From NCBI GenBank assembly GCA_947630005.1, contig CANRGB010000004.1, positions 1 to 54,683 on the forward strand: a stretch of 54,683 bases of DNA, written 5' to 3'. The first letter of the stretch is position 1, and each line of letters opens with the position of its first letter. The notes beneath the pieces are model-generated. The model had not been told where the DNA came from, ran no database searches, and saw nothing but the letters and a program-made list of their open reading frames with translations. Below are positions 36,277-45,785 of the stretch, piece after piece. Made by a program: the position numbers and the translations under genes. Source of the DNA: an uncultured Lachnospiraceae bacterium. GTDB taxonomy: Bacteria; Bacillota; Clostridia; Lachnospirales; Lachnospiraceae.

Positions 36277-37479
36277 ATGAAAAAAGAGGATTTAAAGAGG
36301 ATTTTTTACCAGTCCCTGACGGGGTTCGCCTCGCTGGCTCTGGCAATCCTGCTTTTTTTCTGCATTCGGGATTTTAACCGGATTCACGGAGCCCTTCTCT
36401 GGCTGATGGGAGTTCTCACACCGTTTATCTACGGAGGGGTTCTCGCTTATCTGCTGAAGACGCCCTGCAATTTTCTGGAAAAGCAGCTTCAGGAAAGACT
36501 GCCTGAAAAAATCCGGAAATACGCGCATGCGTCGGCTGTGTTTCTTGTGATAATCCTGACCATTTTTGTGATCTATTTCCTGCTCAGCATTGTTCTGCCG
36601 GAGATCGTGAACAGCATCGCCACCCTGATCAAAGTCGTGCCGAGAGAGCTGGACCGTCTTTCCAGATGGCTCATCAAAGAGCTGGAAGGCAACGAAGTCG
36701 CGCAGAATTATGTGAGCACCGGAATTTCCAACATCGAGAAAAAGCTGCAGGACTGGGCGGGCAACGACCTTCTTCCCACGCTTCAGGGGATGATGGGGGG
36801 ATTCGCAAGTACGGTCGGTTCGGTCTTTTCTGTCGTCAAGGACGTGGTCATTGGGATCATCATCTGCATTTATCTTCTGCTTGGCCGCAAAACGTTCGCG
36901 CGGCAGGGCAAAGCGCTGATCTGCGCTGTATTCAGCAGGGAATGGGCGGATAAGATTCTGGACGAGCTTGCCTTTATCGATAAGACGTTCGTGGGATTTT
37001 TCGGCGGAAAGATTCTGGACAGCGCCATCGTCGGCGTGATCTGCTACGTGTTCTGTCTGATCATGACGGTTACCATGGATTTCAGGAACGCCGTACTCAT
37101 CAGCGTCATCATCGGGGTTACCAATATCATTCCGTATTTCGGTCCTTTTATCGGGGCGATCCCGTCGGCGCTGCTGATCCTGATCAACAGTCCGGTAAAC
37201 TGCGTGATCTTCATCATCTTTGTCGTGATTCTGCAGCAGTTTGACGGAAACATTCTCGGACCGAAACTGCTCGCGAACAGCGTGGGACTTACCGGATTCT
37301 GGGTACTGTTCTCAATCACGCTGTTCCAGGGACTGATGGGATTTGTCGGGATCCTGATCGGGGTTCCCGTGTTTGCGGTCATCTACGATCTCGTCCGCAG
37401 GCAGATCCGCAAAGGACTGCGCAGCCACGGAAGAGAAGAACTGCTGGAACAGGATCCGGCTGAAGAAACCGCGGATTAG
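36277..37479 (+). CDS. AI-2E family transporter
   Basis: Multiple TM; VIIGVTNIIPYFGPFIGAIPSALL, GNILGPKLLANSVGLTGFWVLFSI; SD aaggagg before ATG 36277. Confidence 0.88.
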   Translation: MKKEDLKRIFYQSLTGFASLALAILLFFCIRDFNRIHGALLWLMGVLTPFIYGGVLAYLLKTPCNFLEKQLQERLPEKIRKYAHASAVFLVIILTIFVIYFLLSIVLPEIVNSIATLIKVVPRELDRLSRWLIKELEGNEVAQNYVSTGISNIEKKLQDWAGNDLLPTLQGMMGGFASTVGSVFSVVKDVVIGIIICIYLLLGRKTFARQGKALICAVFSREWADKILDELAFIDKTFVGFFGGKILDSAIVGVICYVFCLIMTVTMDFRNAVLISVIIGVTNIIPYFGPFIGAIPSALLILINSPVNCVIFIIFVVILQQFDGNILGPKLLANSVGLTGFWVLFSITLFQGLMGFVGILIGVPVFAVIYDLVRRQIRKGLRSHGREELLEQDPAEETAD

Positions 37480-37562
37480 AACGGCAGAAAGGGGCCGTCC
37501 TGCTCTCAGTGGCCGCGCCGGGGAAACGGCGGCAAAAACAAAGACAGGCGGGAGAATGTAAA

Positions 37563-39269
37563 ATGATACGCATCAGTGAACTGAAACTGAAGCCGGATCA
37601 CACAGCGGGTGATCTGGAACGGGAGATCCGAAAGGCACTGCGGCTGAAAACAGAACCTTTCACTTACGAGATCATGCGTCAGTCCATCGACGCGAGAAGA
37701 AAACCGGAGCTGTTTTATGTCTACACGGTGGATGTGTCGGCCGCGCACGAAGCGTCCATTGTGCGCCGCGCAAAAAACAGAAAGGCGGCCGTGGTCGAGC
37801 GCAGAGAATACCGGTTTCCGTACGAAAAAAACAGTCTTCGCCTCCCGGGAGAAGCGCCGGCGGGGAAATCAGACAGACCGGTCGTCGTCGGGAGCGGCCC
37901 GGCCGGACTTTTCTGCGCGCTGATGCTTGCGCGCGCCGGACTTTCTCCGCTGATTCTTGAGCGCGGCGAGTGTGTGGAAAAACGGATGCGCACCGTTGCG
38001 CGCTTCTGGCAGACCGGGGAGCTGGATCCGGAATCGAACGTACAGTTCGGAGAAGGGGGAGCGGGTACGTTCTCCGACGGAAAGCTGAACACGCTGATCA
38101 AAGATACGACGGGCAGAATCCGTTTTGTGCTGAAAACGTTTATCGAAGCCGGAGCGGATCCGAATATTCTCTACCGTCAGAAACCGCATATCGGAACCGA
38201 TGTTCTGACGGCTGTGGTGAAGCGGATCCGGCAGGAGATCCTGTCCCTTGGCGGCGAGATACGGTTCGGCCACTGTCTGGAGGGAATAGAGCAGAAAGAA
38301 GACTGCACGCTGCGGCTTCATATCCGAAACCGGGAGGACTCCTGCCTGCAGCGGGAACGGGAAGCGTTCCCCGAACGGTATGAGATCGAATCCAGAAATG
38401 TCGTTCTCGCGATCGGTCACAGTTCGCGCGATACGTTCCGCATGCTGGAGCGGTTCGGGCTTTCCATGCAGGCGAAAGCGTTTGCGGTCGGTCTGCGGAT
38501 GGAACATCCGCAGGCTGTGATCAACCGGGCGATGTATGGGGAAGACTGTCCGTATGAGCTGGAAGCGGCGCCCTACAAGACCGCCTGTAAATGCGGAAAC
38601 GGCAGAGGCGTATATTCGTTCTGCATGTGTCCCGGCGGTTATGTGGTGAACGCGTCCTCGGAGCCGGGGCGGCTCGCGGTGAACGGCATGAGCTACAGCA
38701 GACGGGACGGAGAGAACGCGAACAGTGCGATCGTGGTCACGGTTACACCAGAAGACTACGGCGCCGCGGATCCGCTTGCCGGGATCCGTTTCCAGGAAAA
38801 GCTGGAACAGGCGGCTTACCGCTGCGGAAACGGAAAAATACCGGTGCAGCGGTACGGCGACTACAAAGAAAACAGAAAAACAGAAAAGCTGGGATCCGTA
38901 CATCCGCAGACAAAAGGCGCATGGGAACCCGCCAATCTCCGTACGATTCTTCCGGAAGAACTGAATCAGTCGCTGATTGAGGGGATCGAGGATTTTGGAA
39001 GAAAGATCCAAGGGTTTTCGGATGAGGACGCTCTGCTTTCCGGAGTGGAAAGCCGGACTTCCTCCCCGGTCAGAATCCCGCGGGGGGACGACTGTCAGAG
39101 CTCCGTCGCGGGAATTTTTCCCTGTGGGGAAGGGGCCGGGTATGCCGGAGGGATCACCTCTGCCGCGGCGGACGGAATCCGGGTGGCGGAGGCCGTCTGC
39201 CGCCGCCTGCTTGGCGATAAGACAAAAGCCGCCCCGCCTTTGGGCGGCGGACCGGCAGAGAAAGGATGA
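37563..39269 (+). CDS. FAD-dependent dehydrogenase-like oxidoreductase, function unknown
   Basis: RPVVVGSGPAGLFCALMLARAGLSPLILERG, NVQFGEGGAGTFSDGKLNT, GEGAGYAGGITSAAADGIRVAEAV. Confidence 0.85.
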   Translation: MIRISELKLKPDHTAGDLEREIRKALRLKTEPFTYEIMRQSIDARRKPELFYVYTVDVSAAHEASIVRRAKNRKAAVVERREYRFPYEKNSLRLPGEAPAGKSDRPVVVGSGPAGLFCALMLARAGLSPLILERGECVEKRMRTVARFWQTGELDPESNVQFGEGGAGTFSDGKLNTLIKDTTGRIRFVLKTFIEAGADPNILYRQKPHIGTDVLTAVVKRIRQEILSLGGEIRFGHCLEGIEQKEDCTLRLHIRNREDSCLQREREAFPERYEIESRNVVLAIGHSSRDTFRMLERFGLSMQAKAFAVGLRMEHPQAVINRAMYGEDCPYELEAAPYKTACKCGNGRGVYSFCMCPGGYVVNASSEPGRLAVNGMSYSRRDGENANSAIVVTVTPEDYGAADPLAGIRFQEKLEQAAYRCGNGKIPVQRYGDYKENRKTEKLGSVHPQTKGAWEPANLRTILPEELNQSLIEGIEDFGRKIQGFSDEDALLSGVESRTSSPVRIPRGDDCQSSVAGIFPCGEGAGYAGGITSAAADGIRVAEAVCRRLLGDKTKAAPPLGGGPAEKG

Positions 39270-40156
39270 AACGCATGTATGAACTGATACAGGCAGGAGA
39301 AAAAAGCTATTATATCAACTGTCCGGCAAAAATCGGCGTCTACGACGCGGGGGACAATAACGTTTACCTGATTGACAGCGGCAGCGACAAGGACGCGGGC
39401 AGAAAGGTCCGGCAGATTCTCGACAAAAACGGCTGGCATCTGAAAGGGATTCTGAACACGCACTCAAACGCCGACCATATCGGGGGAAACCGTTATCTTC
39501 AGAATCAGACCGGCTGCAGGGTATTTGCCGGAGGAATTGAGGCCGCGTTCACAAAATATCCGGTTCTCGAACCTTCGTTCCTTTACGGCGGATATCCGTG
39601 CAAAGATCTGCGGCATAAGTTTCTGCTCGCGCAGGACTGCGAAGTCACGGATTTTTCGGACGAAGCCTTTCCGAAAGAGATCGAGATCATTCCGCTGCCG
39701 GGTCATTTCTTTGACATGACGGGGTTCCGGACGCCGGATCAGACGGTATTTCTCGCGGACTGCGTCAGCAGCCGGGCGACGCTTGAAAAATATGCCGTTT
39801 CATTTATCTATGACGTCGGCGCTTATCTGAAGACACTGGACATGGCGGAGAAGATGAAGGCGCCGCTGTTTGTCCCCGCTCACGCGGAAGCATCGGAAGA
39901 CCTGGGAGAGCTCATACAGTTCAACCGGGCGAAAGTGTATGAGATAGCGGAAAAGATCCTTGTCTTCTGTGCGGAGCCGGCCTGTTTTGAGCAGATCCTG
40001 CAGAGAATATTCACGGAATATCATCTGGTGATGAATTTTGAACAGTATGCTCTGGTCGGGAGCACGATCCGCTCCTATCTGGCCTGGCTGAAGGACCAGG
40101 GAAAACTGGAGGCTGCATTTGCGGATAATCTGCTGCTGTGGCGGACCGCGGATTAA
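39266..40156 (+). CDS. MBL-fold metallo-hydrolase
   Basis: ILNTHSNADHIGGNRYL, PLPGHFFDMTG, FLADCVSS. Confidence 0.82.
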   Translation: MKRMYELIQAGEKSYYINCPAKIGVYDAGDNNVYLIDSGSDKDAGRKVRQILDKNGWHLKGILNTHSNADHIGGNRYLQNQTGCRVFAGGIEAAFTKYPVLEPSFLYGGYPCKDLRHKFLLAQDCEVTDFSDEAFPKEIEIIPLPGHFFDMTGFRTPDQTVFLADCVSSRATLEKYAVSFIYDVGAYLKTLDMAEKMKAPLFVPAHAEASEDLGELIQFNRAKVYEIAEKILVFCAEPACFEQILQRIFTEYHLVMNFEQYALVGSTIRSYLAWLKDQGKLEAAFADNLLLWRTAD

Positions 40157-40173
40157 AAACGGAGGGAATCGGA

Positions 40174-40989
40174 ATGAATGACAAACTGGAAGATCTGAAA
40201 CGCCGCCTTCGGGAGGCAGGCCGCGTGGCCGTCGCGTTTTCAGGCGGCGTGGACTCTGCTTTTCTGCTGAAGGCCGCGCATGACGCGCTGGGAGACGGGG
40301 CCGTCGCGGTCACGGCCCGGTCCTGCTTTTTCCCGGAACGTGAGATGCGCGAGGCAAAAGAATTCTGTGAAAAAGAGGGCATCCGGCAGGTGATTGTCAG
40401 CGCGGATGTGCTTCAGACCGAAGGCATCGCCCAAAATCCAAAAAACCGCTGTTATCTGTGCAAACGCGTCCTGTTTCAGAAGATTCTGCAGGCGGCAGAG
40501 GAGAACGGCGCCGCGTACGTCGCGGAAGGCTCCAACATGGACGACCTGGGGGATTACCGCCCGGGACTGCAGGCGATCGCGGAACTCGGAATCAAAAGCC
40601 CTCTGCGCGAAGCCGGTCTTACCAAACAGGAGATCCGCGCGTATTCAAAAGAACTTGGACTTCCGACCTGGAAGAAGCCGTCCTATGCCTGTCTCGCTTC
40701 CAGGTTTGTCTATGGCGAGGAGATCACGGAAAAGAAGCTTTCCATGGTGGACCGCGCGGAACAGCTTCTGCTTGACCGGGGCTTTGAGCAGATGCGGGTT
40801 CGGATTCACGGAACAATGGCCCGGATTGAACTGCTGCCGGAGCAGTTTGAGAAACTGATGAAGCAGGAGATCCGGGAAGAGATCACAGAGAAGTTCAGAG
40901 AATACGGCTTTTCCTATATCACGCTCGACCTGCAGGGCTATCGGACCGGAAGTATGAACGAGATGCTAAAGAGGCAGATACCCCAATGA
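40174..40989 (+). CDS. larE: LarE-like ATP-dependent sulfur transferase
   Basis: PP-loop VAVAFSGGVDSAFLL, RCYLCKRVLF, LPTWKKPSYACLASRF. Confidence 0.85.
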   Translation: MNDKLEDLKRRLREAGRVAVAFSGGVDSAFLLKAAHDALGDGAVAVTARSCFFPEREMREAKEFCEKEGIRQVIVSADVLQTEGIAQNPKNRCYLCKRVLFQKILQAAEENGAAYVAEGSNMDDLGDYRPGLQAIAELGIKSPLREAGLTKQEIRAYSKELGLPTWKKPSYACLASRFVYGEEITEKKLSMVDRAEQLLLDRGFEQMRVRIHGTMARIELLPEQFEKLMKQEIREEITEKFREYGFSYITLDLQGYRTGSMNEMLKRQIPQ

Positions 40990-41014
40990 AGATTCGCAGA
41001 TTGGAGAAGGTTGA

Positions 41015-41932
41015 ATGGACAAGATAAACACGGAAAAAGCGGAACAGGAAACAAACGCCGTGGCAGAGGAGCGCGTCAGGAAGGCGGAGCGGAGCATCAT
41101 CAAAAAGTTCCGCCGGGAATTGTGGTGCCGCTTTACCAAAGCGGTCAGAGAGTACGAGCTGATCAAAGACGGAGACAAAATCGCCGTCTGTATTTCGGGC
41201 GGCAAGGATTCCATGCTGATGGCCAAACTGTTTCAGGAACTGTACCGGCACGGAAGAAAGAATTTTGAACTCGTTTTTCTCGTCATGAATCCGGGATACA
41301 ATGAGGTCAATTATCAGCTGATCCTCGACAACGCAAAGCTTCTTCGCGTACCTGTCACGGTTTTTGGCTCGCAGATTTTTGATATCGTCGCGGGCGAGAA
41401 AAACTCGCCCTGCTATCTCTGCGCCAGGATGAGACGCGGATTTCTTTATCAGAAGGCGCGGGAGCTCGGCTGCAATAAGATCGCGCTCGGACATCATTAC
41501 GATGATGTGATCGAGACAATTCTGATGGGAATGCTGTACGGCGGACAGGTGCAGACAATGATGCCGAAGCTGCACAGCGTGAATTTTGATGGGATGGAAC
41601 TGATCCGTCCTCTGTATCTGATCCGTGAGCAGGACATCATCCGCTGGGCGGACTACAACGGACTTCGCTTTATCCGCTGCGCCTGCCGCTTTACGGAGAA
41701 ATGCGCGATGCAGGACGGCCCGGTCACAGGTTCCAGAAGAGAAGATGTCAAGCGGCTGATCCGGCGGCTCGCGGAGGACGACCCGGCGGTCGAAAGCAAC
41801 ATATTCCGGAGCGTCGAGAATGTGAATCTTCACACGCTCATCGCCTACAAAAAAGACGGAGTGCGGCATCATTTTCTGGATGAATATGATATTTCCGAAA
41901 AATGCTCCGCGGACGGAGAAAACCCCGCGTAA
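41015..41932 (+). CDS. TtcA-like tRNA thiolation ATPase (PP-loop, two Cys-pair motifs)
   Basis: IAVCISGGKDSMLMAKL, PCYLCARMRRGFLY, ALGHHYDDVIETILMGM, RCACRFTEKCAM. Confidence 0.82.
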   Translation: MDKINTEKAEQETNAVAEERVRKAERSIIKKFRRELWCRFTKAVREYELIKDGDKIAVCISGGKDSMLMAKLFQELYRHGRKNFELVFLVMNPGYNEVNYQLILDNAKLLRVPVTVFGSQIFDIVAGEKNSPCYLCARMRRGFLYQKARELGCNKIALGHHYDDVIETILMGMLYGGQVQTMMPKLHSVNFDGMELIRPLYLIREQDIIRWADYNGLRFIRCACRFTEKCAMQDGPVTGSRREDVKRLIRRLAEDDPAVESNIFRSVENVNLHTLIAYKKDGVRHHFLDEYDISEKCSADGENPA

Positions 41933-41964
41933 ATTCTGACAGGATCTGGAAAGGAACAAAAACC

Positions 41965-42957
41965 ATGAAAAAAATAAAAAAATATCTGAGACGGGCGGCG
42001 TTTCTGTTTTTGATTTTTCTGCTTGCGTCCGGCTTTGACGGCGCGAGAGCGGAAGCTGCCGCTCCGTCCGCGCTTCATGTAAAAGGAACAAAACTTGTAA
42101 ACGCGAAAGGAAAGACGGTACAGCTTCGCGGCGTGAGCACCCACGGCCTTTCCTGGTTCCCGCAGTATGTGAACCAGAAGGCGTTCACTTACATGAAAAA
42201 GAACTGGAAGATCAATGTGGTGCGTCTGGCGATGTACACGGCGGAATACAACGGATACTGCACCGGAGACGCGCAGAACCGCAAAAATCTGGAGAAGCTT
42301 ATCGACAACGGCGTCCGTTACGCCTCAAATGCGGGACTGTATGTGATTATTGACTGGCATATTTTAAGTGACGGAAATCCGACAACTTACCAGAAGCAGG
42401 CGGTTTCCTTCTTTAAGAAAATGGCGAAGAAATATAAGAACCGTTCCAATGTCCTCTATGAGATCTGCAATGAGCCGAACGGAGGCGCGGATTGGAGTAC
42501 GATCCGCTCCTACGCGGCCAGGATCATAAAGACCATACGGAATTATGACAAAAAAGCGGTGATTCTTGTCGGTACGCCTACGTGGTCGCAGGACGTGGAC
42601 GCGGCGGCAAAAAATCCGCTGAAGGGCAGCAATCTGATGTACACGCTGCATTTTTACGCCGGGACGCACGGACAGTTCCTCCGGGACAAGGCGCAGGCGG
42701 CCCTCAAAGCGGGACTTCCGCTTTTCGTATCGGAATTCGGAATCTCGGACGCGTCCGGCAGCGGCACCCTGAACAAGACGGAGGGAAAGAAATGGCTGAA
42801 CTTCCTTGATAAGAACAAGATCAGCTATGTCGCGTGGAGCCTCTCGAACAAAAATGAGAGCTCGGCCCTGCTTAGCTCTTCCGGCAGCAAGACGACGGGG
42901 TGGAGGAAAAGCGATCTCAGCGACTGGGGCAGATGGTTTACCGCCCGTCTGTCCTGA
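41965..42957 (+). CDS. Secreted glycoside hydrolase family 5 (cellulase-like)
   Basis: Signal peptide; LRGVSTHGLSWFPQYVN, YVIIDWHIL, NVLYEICNEPNGG (acid/base), PLFVSEFGIS (nucleophile). Confidence 0.88.
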   Translation: MKKIKKYLRRAAFLFLIFLLASGFDGARAEAAAPSALHVKGTKLVNAKGKTVQLRGVSTHGLSWFPQYVNQKAFTYMKKNWKINVVRLAMYTAEYNGYCTGDAQNRKNLEKLIDNGVRYASNAGLYVIIDWHILSDGNPTTYQKQAVSFFKKMAKKYKNRSNVLYEICNEPNGGADWSTIRSYAARIIKTIRNYDKKAVILVGTPTWSQDVDAAAKNPLKGSNLMYTLHFYAGTHGQFLRDKAQAALKAGLPLFVSEFGISDASGSGTLNKTEGKKWLNFLDKNKISYVAWSLSNKNESSALLSSSGSKTTGWRKSDLSDWGRWFTARLS

Positions 42958-43025
42958 AAAGGAACCGCGCGAAGTCGGAGAAAACGCCTGACCGCGGCAA
43001 AAGAGTAAATTTCCGCATGGTAAAA

Positions 43026-43054
43026 GCATAACCGGGCAGGCCCCCTCATATATT
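43026..43054 (+). promoter_or_regulatory. Sigma-E-like promoter for spoIVA (GCATAAC-N14-CATATATT)
   Basis: -35-like 43026-43032, 14-nt spacer, CATATATT 43047-43054. Confidence 0.6.
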
Positions 43055-43080
43055 AGAGTAGTATATGCAGGGGGTCTTTT
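43041..43080 (+). terminator. 12-bp hairpin (one bulge) followed by TCTTTT; its 3' arm contains the spoIVA SD
   Basis: CCCCCTCATATA (43041-43052) / TATATG(C)AGGGGG (43062-43074), then tctttt, ATG at 43082. Confidence 0.7.
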
Positions 43081-43081
43081 C

Positions 43082-44551
43082 ATGGAAAAATTTGATCTGT
43101 ACAAAGATATCCAGGCAAGGACGGGCGGAGAGATCTACGTCGGCGTCGTCGGACCCGTCCGTACCGGAAAATCCACGTTTATCCGAAAATTTATGGAACA
43201 GCTTGTCCTGCCGGGACTGGCGGAACAGGAGAGAAAACGGGCCACCGACGAGCTGCCTGCGAGCGCTGCCGGACGCACCGTGACGACCGTGGAACCCAAG
43301 TTTATCCCGCGGGAATCGTTTCCGCTGAGCCTCGGAGACGAGACGGCCATGCGCGTCCGCCTGGTGGACTGCGTCGGCTTTACGGTTCCGGGCGCGGAAG
43401 GGCTGACCGAGGACGGCGCGCCGCGAATGGTACATACGCCGTGGTCGAAAGAACCGATCAGCTTTTCGGAGGCCGCAAAGACCGGGACAAGAAAGGTAAT
43501 CACGGATCACGCGACGATCGGACTCGTCATTACGACGGACGGCAGCTTTGGGGAACTGCCCCGCCAGAGTTTTCTTGAAGCGGAAAAGGAGACGATCGAA
43601 GAACTGAAGGCGATCGGAAAACCGTTTCTGGTCGTCGTAAATTCGGCGGATCCGTACGGAAAGGACGCGAAAGACACCGCGGCCTATCTGCTGAAAACCT
43701 ACGGAGAAAACTGTGTCATACTGAACTGCGAACAGCTGAAAAAAGAAGAAATCTTTACGATCTTTGAACAGTTTCTCCTGGAGTTTCCGCTGACCAGGAT
43801 CGTCTTTCAGATTCCCAGATGGATCGAGACGCTGGAGAATACCCACTGGCTGAAACAGGAATTGTTTGAAGGCGTCCGGCAAAAGCTGAAGGGCCTGAAA
43901 ACGATCCGGGATCTCTACAGGGAAGATCTTCTGGTGCCGGGAGAACACATCAGAAAGACGAAGCTCGAGTCCGTTGATCTGTCGACGGGGGCCGCGGAGG
44001 TCGCGCTGTCCGTCGATGAGGCGTTATATTATCAGATCCTCAGCGAGATGACAGATACCGAGATCAGAAGCGAATATCAGCTCATTTCCATCATACGCGA
44101 GATGGCAAAGCTCAGAAAAGAGTATGAGGCGGTAGCGCTCGCCGTATCCGAGGTGAAGCAGAAAGGCTACGGGATCATAACGCCCTCCAGGGATGAGATC
44201 CGCCTGGAGGAACCAGTGCTGATCCATCAGGGAAATAAGTACGGGGTAAAGATCAAGGCGACTTCGCCCTCGATTCACCTGATCCGCGCGGAGATCGAGA
44301 CAGAGCTTGCGCCAATTGTGGGGAGCGAATCCCAGGCCCAGGATCTGATCAGCTACATGAAAGAAAACGCCGCTTCCGAGGAAGGGCCCTGGAAAACGCT
44401 GATTTTCGGAAAGTCCATGGAGCAGATGGTAGACGACGGAATCAGGGCAAAGCTCTCTGTCATAAGTGAAGGAACCCGGCAGAAACTGCAGAACGCCCTG
44501 AAGCGGATCGTAAACTCTTCAGGCGGAAGACTGATCTGCATCATCCTCTGA
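43082..44551 (+). CDS. spoIVA: Stage IV sporulation protein A
   Basis: MEKFDLYKDIQARTGGEIYVGVVGPVRTGKSTFIRKFMEQLVLP...LVDCVGFTVPGA; 489 aa. Confidence 0.97.
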   Translation: MEKFDLYKDIQARTGGEIYVGVVGPVRTGKSTFIRKFMEQLVLPGLAEQERKRATDELPASAAGRTVTTVEPKFIPRESFPLSLGDETAMRVRLVDCVGFTVPGAEGLTEDGAPRMVHTPWSKEPISFSEAAKTGTRKVITDHATIGLVITTDGSFGELPRQSFLEAEKETIEELKAIGKPFLVVVNSADPYGKDAKDTAAYLLKTYGENCVILNCEQLKKEEIFTIFEQFLLEFPLTRIVFQIPRWIETLENTHWLKQELFEGVRQKLKGLKTIRDLYREDLLVPGEHIRKTKLESVDLSTGAAEVALSVDEALYYQILSEMTDTEIRSEYQLISIIREMAKLRKEYEAVALAVSEVKQKGYGIITPSRDEIRLEEPVLIHQGNKYGVKIKATSPSIHLIRAEIETELAPIVGSESQAQDLISYMKENAASEEGPWKTLIFGKSMEQMVDDGIRAKLSVISEGTRQKLQNALKRIVNSSGGRLICIIL

Positions 44552-44556
44552 GAAAC

Positions 44557-44583
44557 CTGCCGCAGAAATCTGCGGCAGCTTTT
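44557..44583 (+). terminator. Intrinsic terminator after spoIVA
   Basis: CTGCCGCAGA-aa-TCTGCGGCAG then cttttt. Confidence 0.85.
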
Positions 44584-44595
44584 TGCGCATTTCAT

Positions 44596-44624
44596 TTGAC
44601 AAATTTAAATATATGGCATATAAT
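44596..44624 (+). promoter_or_regulatory. Consensus sigma-A promoter (TTGACA-N17-TATAAT) for the SleB-like gene
   Basis: -35 44596-44601, -10 44619-44624. Confidence 0.85.
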
Positions 44625-44670
44625 ACAAAAGTGTTACAGAATTTTTAAGAAATACATAAGGAGACAAGCT

Positions 44671-45717
44671 ATGCGCAAAAAGCAATGGGGGTTGTATACA
44701 GGATTGTTTCTGATGATGTTCTTGTTCCTCGCCGTACCGGTGCGTTCTGAGGCGGCATGGACGAGAAATGCCGACGGCACGTATTCTTTCTACCGGAAAG
44801 ACGGGACGAAGGCCGTAAATACCTGGATCAACAAGACGTACTATGTAAATGCCGAAGGCATACGTCAGACAGGGTGGCTGGTTTATAAAAACAAAACGTA
44901 TTTTCTTACAAAATCCAACGGGAAAAAGATAACAAAATGCTGGGTGAAGACCAACGGTAATTTCTATTATTTCAACGCGAACGGCGTGATGGTCAAAAAC
45001 AGGAAAGTCGGCCAGTACTATGTCGGGTCCGACGGAAAGCGTCTGTACAATACCTGGGTTGACGATATATATCTGGGCAGCAGCGGCAAGAGCGTAAAGG
45101 GACTGCAGACGATCAACGGCAGCTATTATTATTTTGACAGTTCCACCGGAAAGAAAGCCGTTTCCTGCAGAATGACGCTGAACGGAGTCGTGTATGAGTT
45201 TGCGCAGAACGGCGTGGGGATCGTTATCTCCGACGGAAAGATCCCGGTTACCGGAATCAGCGTTGAGGATACCTATTACTCCGATCCTTACGCGGACGAT
45301 GAGACGCTGCTTGGCGCGATCATTTACTGTGAGGCGGGCAACCAGGCTTACAACGGCCAGCTTGCCGTCGGCTTTGTCATCATGAACCGCCTGCATTCAT
45401 CAGCTTTCCCGGGATCTTCCATACGGGAGATCGTCTATGCCAAGACGCAGTTTTCCCCGGCGCGGGACGGGAGCCTCACCAGAGCCCTGACGAATCCGTC
45501 GATCGTGAGTGCGCAGTGCAGAAAAGCTGCCAAGGAGACGCTGAAGCTGTACAAAAATTATACGGCGGGGAAAAAGATCTATCTTGAGGTCGGTAAAAAT
45601 ATTGAGTTTTCCGAATATATGTTCTTCATGACGCAGCCCGCGTACATACGGCTTGGCCTGAAATCGGAATATCTCAAGATCGGAGATCATGTTTTCTTCA
45701 AAAACTGGAAAAAATAA
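44671..45717 (+). CDS. Secreted cell wall hydrolase: choline-binding-like repeats + SleB/Hydrolase_2 domain
   Basis: SD aaggaga before ATG 44671; signal peptide; repeats of TYSFYRKDGTKAVNTWI / NGNFYYFNANGVMV type; ETLLGAIIYCEAGNQAYNGQLAVGFVIMNRL. Confidence 0.88.
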   Translation: MRKKQWGLYTGLFLMMFLFLAVPVRSEAAWTRNADGTYSFYRKDGTKAVNTWINKTYYVNAEGIRQTGWLVYKNKTYFLTKSNGKKITKCWVKTNGNFYYFNANGVMVKNRKVGQYYVGSDGKRLYNTWVDDIYLGSSGKSVKGLQTINGSYYYFDSSTGKKAVSCRMTLNGVVYEFAQNGVGIVISDGKIPVTGISVEDTYYSDPYADDETLLGAIIYCEAGNQAYNGQLAVGFVIMNRLHSSAFPGSSIREIVYAKTQFSPARDGSLTRALTNPSIVSAQCRKAAKETLKLYKNYTAGKKIYLEVGKNIEFSEYMFFMTQPAYIRLGLKSEYLKIGDHVFFKNWKK

Positions 45718-45735
45718 AGCGCGCGCGCAAAATTT

Positions 45736-45775
45736 AAGGCAAAATCGAACGCATGATTGATTTTGCCTTTTTTTT
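45736..45775 (+). terminator. Intrinsic terminator after SleB-like gene
   Basis: AAGGCAAAATC (45736-45746) / GATTTTGCCTT (45759-45769) with T8 tract to 45775. Confidence 0.9.
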
Positions 45776-45785
45776 GTGCTAAAAT
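45757..45785 (+). promoter_or_regulatory. Putative promoter TTGATT-N17-TAAAAT embedded in the terminator
   Basis: -35-like 45757-45762 within the terminator 3' arm, -10-like 45780-45785. Confidence 0.45.

Noticed and set aside
41965-42957. GH5 gene as part of a cellulosome or polysaccharide-utilisation locus
   Set aside because: No dockerin, CBM or neighbouring carbohydrate genes; it is an isolated secreted hydrolase.
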